Shown in pieces: positions 59,790 to 64,000 of a stretch of 64,000 nucleotides of DNA; within the stretch, counting starts at the first letter, position 1, and the number at the start of each line of letters is the position of its first letter. Under the pieces are notes generated by a model, which was not told the DNA's origin, ran no database searches, and saw nothing but the letters and a program-made list of their open reading frames with translations. This DNA comes from JANQPX01 sp041398025 (GTDB lineage Bacteria; Pseudomonadota; Alphaproteobacteria; Geminicoccales; Geminicoccaceae). The stretch covers positions 310,001 to 374,000 of the forward strand of contig JAWKVM010000008.1 of assembly GCA_041398025.1 (NCBI GenBank). The letters are read 5' to 3'. The position numbers and the translations under genes were made by a program.

Positions 59790-60515
59790 CTACTGGAGGA
59801 TGTCGCCGGTCTGGACGTCGGTGAAATCGACCATGCGGCCAAGGATCTGCAGATAGGCGACCAGCGCGTCCATCTCGGTCAGGCGATCGGGCTGACCGTC
59901 GAAATCGCCGACGGCCGCCTTCGGATAGCGCGCGAGCAGGCTGTCATGATCACCGTCCGGGCTCGCTTGGGCGACGAGATCCGCCTTGGCGCTCTCGATC
60001 ATCTCTTCGCTGTAGGGCACGCCGACCGTGACATTGGTCTGGAGATGATCGGCGATATGGGCGCCGTCGATCGTGCGCGCCAAAAGATGCGGATAGGGCG
60101 GCATGACCGACTCGGGCACGACTTCCTGCGGCTTGATCAGATGAGCGACATGCCACTCGTCCGAATATTTGCCGCCGACCCGCGCCAGATCCGGCCCGGT
60201 GCGCTTCGAGCCCCACTGAAAGGGATGGTCGTACATGCTCTCGGCGGCAAGGCTGTAATGGCCGTAACGTTCAACCTCGTCCCGGAAGGGGCGGACCATC
60301 TGGCTGTGGCAGTTGTAGCAGCCCTCGCGGATGTAGATGTTGCGCCCTGTCAGCTCGAGCGGCGTGTACGGCCTGACACCGTCCACCTCCTCGATCGTGT
60401 TCTCGATCGTGTAGAGCGGCACGATCTCGACCAGGCCGCCGATCGAGACGGTGATCAGGGTGAGGACCGCCATCAGGATGACGTTGGTTTCGATCTTTTC
60501 GTGTTTTTTCCACAT
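59790..60515 (-). CDS. ccoO: cbb3 oxidase monoheme cytochrome c subunit CcoO
   Basis: An N-terminal anchor (NVILMAVLTLITVSIGGLVEIVP) precedes a heme c site CYNCHSQMVRPF; the Met ligand lies in ESVMPPYPHL. 241 residues. It carries electrons from CcoP to the heme-copper centre. It follows ccoN by 6 bases. Confidence 0.95.
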   Translation of the reverse strand: MWKKHEKIETNVILMAVLTLITVSIGGLVEIVPLYTIENTIEEVDGVRPYTPLELTGRNIYIREGCYNCHSQMVRPFRDEVERYGHYSLAAESMYDHPFQWGSKRTGPDLARVGGKYSDEWHVAHLIKPQEVVPESVMPPYPHLLARTIDGAHIADHLQTNVTVGVPYSEEMIESAKADLVAQASPDGDHDSLLARYPKAAVGDFDGQPDRLTEMDALVAYLQILGRMVDFTDVQTGDILQ

Positions 60516-60521
60516 CGTTCG

Positions 60522-62021
60522 CTACTCCGCGGGCGTGGCGGCGGCCACCGGCGCGCCCAGCCGTTCTTCGCTTCGGACATCGCCCTTCACGGTGCGCCAG
60601 AGGTTGTAGACCATGACCAGCGAGCCGGTGAGGAACAGCACACCGCCGCAGGCACGGATCACATAGAAGGGATGCATGGCTTCCACGGTCTCGATGAACG
60701 CGTATTGCAGGAAGCCGAGCTCATCGTACGACCGCCACATCAGGCCCTGCATGATGCCGGAGACCCACATTGCGGTGATGTAGAGAACGATGCCCAGCGT
60801 CGCGATCCAGAAATGCACCTCGACCAGCTTTTGCGAATAGAGCTGCTTTCGGCCCCAGAGACGCGGCACCAGGAAGTAGATCGCGCCGAAGGAGACGAAG
60901 GCGACCCAGCCGAGCGCACCCGAATGCACATGGCCGATGGTCCAGTCGGTGTAGTGGCTGAGCGCGTTCACCTGGCGGATCGACATCAGCGGCCCTTCGA
61001 AGGTGCTCATGCCGTAGAACGCGACGGAGACCACCAGCATGCGCAGCACCGGGTCGGTTCTGAGCTTGTCCCAGGCGCCGGCAAGGGTCATCAGGCCGTT
61101 GATCATGCCGCCCCAGGACGGCATCCAGAGCATGATCGAGAAGGTCATGCCAAGCGTCTGAGCCCAGTCAGGCAACGCCGTGTAATGCAGATGATGCGGC
61201 CCCGCCCAGATGTACAAAAAGATCAGCGCCCAGAAGTGGATGATGGAAAGCCGGTAGCTGTAGACCGGGCGTTCAGCCTGCTTGGGCACGAAGTAGTACA
61301 TCATGCCGAGGAAGCCCGCGGTCAGAAAAAATCCGACGGCATTGTGGCCGTACCACCACTGGGTCAGCGCGTCCTGCACGCCCGAGAACAGCGAGTAGCT
61401 CTTGTAGCCGAAGAACGAGACCGGCACGGCGAGATTGTTGACGATGTGCAGCATCGCCACAGTGATGATGAAGGCGAGGTAGAACCAGTTGGCCACGTAG
61501 ATATGCGGCTCTTCGCGCTTCAGGATCGTGCCGGCGAAGATCACCAGATAGACCACCCAGACGATGGTCAGCCAGAGATCGACATACCATTCCGGCTCGG
61601 CATATTCGCGCCCCTGGCTGACGCCGAGAACGTAGCCGGAAGCGGCGAGCACGATGAAGAGCTGATAGCCCCAGAACAGGAAGGTCGCGAGCGCAGCACC
61701 GCCGAACAGCCGCGCCCGGCAGGTGCGCTGGACCACGTAGAGCGAGGTCGCGAGCAGCGCGTTGCCGCCGAAGGCGAAGATCGCCGCTGACGTGTGCACC
61801 GGCCGAAGCCGACCGAAGGTGGTCCACTCCAAGCCGAGATTGAGCACCGGAAACGCCAACTGGAAGGCGATGAAGGTGCCCATGAGAAAAGCCACCACGC
61901 CCCAGAAGGTCGCGGCGATGGTAAAGAGCCTTACGACATCTTCGTTATAGGCCGTGGCCGTGCCATCTTGTGTCGTCGTCGCGCTATTCGGGGCTGCTGC
62001 CGCTGCACTTGCCGTCACCAT
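60522..62021 (-). CDS. ccoN: cbb3-type cytochrome c oxidase subunit I CcoN
   Basis: Twelve hydrophobic helices carry the conserved His ligands of a heme-copper oxidase (RPVHTSAAIFAFGGNALLA; WWYGHNAVGFFLTAGFLGMMYYF; WAGPHHLHYTALPDW; GHVHSGALGWVAF). The start at the ATG at 62021 (MVTASAAAAA) follows GGAGAGC; a longer frame from 62138 adds unrelated residues across the promoter box. It is the catalytic subunit of the high-affinity oxidase and first gene of the operon. 499 residues. Confidence 0.95.
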   Translation of the reverse strand: MVTASAAAAAPNSATTTQDGTATAYNEDVVRLFTIAATFWGVVAFLMGTFIAFQLAFPVLNLGLEWTTFGRLRPVHTSAAIFAFGGNALLATSLYVVQRTCRARLFGGAALATFLFWGYQLFIVLAASGYVLGVSQGREYAEPEWYVDLWLTIVWVVYLVIFAGTILKREEPHIYVANWFYLAFIITVAMLHIVNNLAVPVSFFGYKSYSLFSGVQDALTQWWYGHNAVGFFLTAGFLGMMYYFVPKQAERPVYSYRLSIIHFWALIFLYIWAGPHHLHYTALPDWAQTLGMTFSIMLWMPSWGGMINGLMTLAGAWDKLRTDPVLRMLVVSVAFYGMSTFEGPLMSIRQVNALSHYTDWTIGHVHSGALGWVAFVSFGAIYFLVPRLWGRKQLYSQKLVEVHFWIATLGIVLYITAMWVSGIMQGLMWRSYDELGFLQYAFIETVEAMHPFYVIRACGGVLFLTGSLVMVYNLWRTVKGDVRSEERLGAPVAAATPAE

Positions 62022-62086
62022 GCTCTCCGCTCGATCGGTCGCCCTTTTTTCTGCATTGCAGCATATGGATCCCGATCGCTCTGGAA

Positions 62087-62102
62087 TTTGACCTAGGTCA
62101 AA
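62087..62102. promoter_or_regulatory. FNR/FixK box upstream of ccoN
   Basis: The palindrome TTTGACCTAGGTCAAA contains TTGAC-N4-GTCAA, matching the FNR/FixK consensus, centred about 73 bases before the ccoN start and 123 bases before the divergent DUF2189 gene. It is the expected target of FixK and could act on both directions. Confidence 0.75.
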
Positions 62103-62217
62103 GGAAGGCCATTCACGCTCTGTGATTATAGAGCGCAAATTGTCGCATTGATTGAGAATTGAAACGGAGGATTCTCAATCACGTAGTTTAGATCGCCCGC
62201 AACGAAGAGCGAGAGCC

Positions 62218-63003
62218 ATGGCCGAAGCCGCAGTTTCCACAACGTCAACGACGACGAGCATCAAAAAAATTCCACTGGACCGGCCCTGGAGATGGCTCGC
62301 AGATGGCTTTTCGGATCTTCGGCGTGCACCGGCCGTGAGCCTCGGCTATGGCATTCTCTTCACGCTCGCGGGCTATGCGCTCGTCGCCAGTTTGTGGGCG
62401 CTCGGCTGGATCTATCTGACCCTGCCGCTCGCCGCAGGCTTTCTGATCGTCGGCCCGCTCTTCGCCGTCGGCCTCTACGAGGTGAGCCGACGTCTGCAGG
62501 CTGGAGAACCCGTCAGCTTCGCGGCCGCACTCGGAGCCTGGAAAAGGAATTCCGGGCAGATCGGGCTGATGGGCGTCGCTCTCCTGCTCCTGATGTTTGC
62601 CTGGCTTCGCCTCGCCGCGATGATCTTCATGCTGTTTTTCGGGCTCGAGCCCCCTGCCCTCGATCATCTCGTGCAGCAGACCGTGCTCAGCCCGTCCGCC
62701 CTCCCCTTCCTGGTGACGGGAACCGTCATCGGCGCCGTGCTCGCGGGCTTCGCCTTCGCCATCAGCGTCATCTCCATCCCGCTGCTGCTCGACCACGAGG
62801 AAGCGAACGTGGTCACCGCGATCACCACCAGCATCGATGCGGTCAAGACCAATCCCGGTCCGATGCTGTTCTGGGCGGTCCTGGTCGTCCTGTTCGTCGG
62901 CGCCGGCCTCGCCACATTCCTTCTCGGATTGATCATCACCCTGCCGCTGATCGGTCATGCGACCTGGCATGCCTATCGCGATCTCACGGAGGAGCAGCGC
63001 TGA
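62218..63003 (+). CDS. DUF2189-family membrane protein, 261 aa
   Basis: Six or so hydrophobic helices are present after a Ser/Thr-rich N-terminus, with segments RAPAVSLGYGILFTLAGYAL and PLLLDHEEANVVTAITTSIDAV typical of DUF2189 proteins found next to cbb3 genes. The role is unknown. The ATG at 62218 has GAAGAGCGAGAG upstream. It diverges from ccoN and may share the FixK box. The next small gene starts 3 bases after its stop. Confidence 0.8.
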   Translation: MAEAAVSTTSTTTSIKKIPLDRPWRWLADGFSDLRRAPAVSLGYGILFTLAGYALVASLWALGWIYLTLPLAAGFLIVGPLFAVGLYEVSRRLQAGEPVSFAAALGAWKRNSGQIGLMGVALLLLMFAWLRLAAMIFMLFFGLEPPALDHLVQQTVLSPSALPFLVTGTVIGAVLAGFAFAISVISIPLLLDHEEANVVTAITTSIDAVKTNPGPMLFWAVLVVLFVGAGLATFLLGLIITLPLIGHATWHAYRDLTEEQR

Positions 63004-63005
63004 CC

Positions 63006-63176
63006 ATGCCCAACGACAGCACCAGTTCCTGGGTTCTCGGCATCATCATGGCGCTTCTGGCCCTGCTCGGGCTGGTCATGGCAAGCGCCGCGGTCGACCC
63101 GATCTTCTACGCGACCGGCCTCGCCGTCAGCCTGTTCGGTGTGCTCTTCATCTTCTTTCTGATCAAGCAAAGCTGA
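63006..63176 (+). CDS. Small two-helix membrane protein, 56 aa
   Basis: Two hydrophobic helices (SWVLGIIMALLALLGLVMA and YATGLAVSLFGVLFIFFLI) follow a short polar start; the family is unknown to me. The ATG at 63006 lies 3 bases after the DUF2189 stop, so it is translated with that gene. Possible small oxidase- or membrane-related factor by position only. Confidence 0.65.
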   Translation: MPNDSTSSWVLGIIMALLALLGLVMASAAVDPIFYATGLAVSLFGVLFIFFLIKQS

Positions 63177-63311
63177 GGCTGACCTGCCTGCGGCAGGCGC
63201 CTGCTCAGACAACGACATCAGAGGAAATCTGGGGCCCGAGTTCTGCCGGGGAGGACGGCATCTTCACCCCTCGCGAACGCTCGCGCAGGGCCGCGGCATC
63301 GGAAAAGCCCC

Positions 63312-64000
63312 TTGGTCCATGTCCCGTTTCTGAGCGAAGTGATCGTGTTTCTGGTGGCGACTGTCGCAGTCGTGCCGCTGGCGCGCGCCCTTCGGCTCAG
63401 CCCGATCCTCGGCTATCTCGCGGTCGGCCTGCTGGCCGGACCCTCTGCGCTCGCGCTGATCGACAATGTCGGGGAAGTGCGCGCTTTTGCCGAACTCGGC
63501 GTGGTGTTCCTCCTGTTCGCGGTCGGGCTCGAGCTCTCGTTCGAACGGCTGAAGACCTTCGCACCGATGATCTTCGGCCTGGGTGCCGCGCAGGTGCTGG
63601 TGACCGCCGCCGCGATCGGCGCCATCGCCTGGCTGTTCGGCAACAGCGTCCAGGTCGCCGTGCTGCTCGGCCTCTGCCTGTCCCTGTCCTCGACCGCCAT
63701 GGTTATCCAGCTCCTGAGCGAGCGCGGTCAGCTCGTCACCCGCCATGGCCGCGCCTGCTTCGCCGTGCTGCTGTTCCAGGATCTGGCCGTCGTGCCGATC
63801 CTGATGCTGGTGACCGTGTTCGGCAGCCAGGGCGATGGCAGCGCCGTCGGCTTCGAGATGCTGTCGGTGCTGCTGAAGGCGCTGCTCGCCACCGGCGTGA
63901 TCGTCCTGCTCGGCCATTTCCTCCTGCCGCGCCTGTTTCATCTGGTGAGCTCGAGCCAGGCGCCCGAGGTGTTCGTGGCGATGGCGCTCCTGACCATCCT
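63312..64000 (+). CDS. KefB/KefC-type (CPA2) monovalent cation:proton antiporter, partial
   Basis: The frame runs open to the window edge and reads VHVPFLSEVIVFLVATVAVV, LGYLAVGLLAGPSALALI and FAELGVVFLLFAVGLELSFERL, then SLSSTAMVIQLLSERGQL and LLFQDLAVVPILML, all typical of CPA2 antiporters such as KefB. The start is taken as the TTG at 63312, with GGAAAAG just upstream, because residues before it look non-coding. The cytoplasmic NAD-binding RCK domain expected in KefB/C lies beyond the edge, so the exact subtype is open. Confidence 0.85.
   Translation, partial: MVHVPFLSEVIVFLVATVAVVPLARALRLSPILGYLAVGLLAGPSALALIDNVGEVRAFAELGVVFLLFAVGLELSFERLKTFAPMIFGLGAAQVLVTAAAIGAIAWLFGNSVQVAVLLGLCLSLSSTAMVIQLLSERGQLVTRHGRACFAVLLFQDLAVVPILMLVTVFGSQGDGSAVGFEMLSVLLKALLATGVIVLLGHFLLPRLFHLVSSSQAPEVFVAMALLTI

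Noticed and set aside
1..64000. CRISPR arrays, rRNA genes or a phage cluster
   Set aside because: No regularly spaced repeats, rRNA sequences or phage structural genes were seen; only isolated IS and integrase remnants.

Overview
The window is a high-GC alphaproteobacterial chromosome segment, probably from a Rhodospirillales- or Geminicoccales-type methylamine user. The evidence is the FixL/FixJ/FixK control of a cbb3 oxidase operon, the N-methylglutamate pathway for methylamine use, the 2-aminoethylphosphonate genes and the codon bias. I cannot name a species from sequence alone.

Layout. 1-829: end of an acyltransferase-3 membrane protein. 1501-6950: a compact GTPase/Roadblock island, with a large dynamin-like GTPase on the minus strand, then two small Roadblock/LC7 proteins and a dynamin-type GTPase fused to a C-terminal Roadblock domain on the plus strand. 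This is the least familiar system in the window. 6949-9660: a mobile-DNA scar with an IS5-family element abutting the last GTPase, a tRNA-Ser(UGA) 5' fragment, a broken tyrosine recombinase, an IS481 transposase fragment and a copy of a dispersed repeat. 9663-11842: a polytopic membrane protein divergent from a PCuAC-like protein. 11900-15586: hyuAB-type hydantoinase/oxoprolinase genes, with hyuB frameshifted. 15601-24832: a 2-aminoethylphosphonate (AEP) uptake and degradation operon with a divergent LysR regulator; the transporter and phnY are intact, but phnA and phnW each carry several frameshifts. 24861-30040: a four-subunit sarcosine oxidase/N-methylglutamate dehydrogenase operon (soxBDAG-like) with a divergent GlxA/AraC regulator. 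31168-33724: GntR regulator, ammonium transporter and a small membrane protein. 33888-40622: FAD oxidoreductase, gmaS and mgsABC plus one small unknown protein. 40743-50967: rhomboid protease, small exported protein, MscS-family channel, LLM flavoprotein, RND efflux pair and a GNAT acetyltransferase. 51222-62021: fixL, fixJ, a receiver-only protein and fixK, convergent with the complete ccoNOQPGHIS operon. 62218-64000: two membrane proteins and the start of a KefB-type antiporter.

How the genes work together. The 24.8-40.6 kb block reads as one methylamine module. Amt could take up (methyl)ammonium, GmaS makes gamma-glutamylmethylamide, MgsABC makes N-methylglutamate, and the soxBDAG-like complex may be the N-methylglutamate dehydrogenase. 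The delta subunit lacks the zinc cysteines of classical sarcosine oxidase, which fits that reading without proving it. FixL keeps the heme-ligand histidine and distal arginine, so low oxygen should activate FixJ and then FixK. A perfect TTGAC-N4-GTCAA box upstream of ccoN is the expected FixK/FNR target. A receiver whose phospho-acceptor Asp is replaced by Glu sits between fixJ and fixK.

Caveat. Single-base frameshifts occur in hyuB, phnA, phnW and soxA (14.9-28.1 kb) in otherwise well-conserved proteins. They may be sequencing errors rather than real gene loss. All functions are read from the sequence without database searches.
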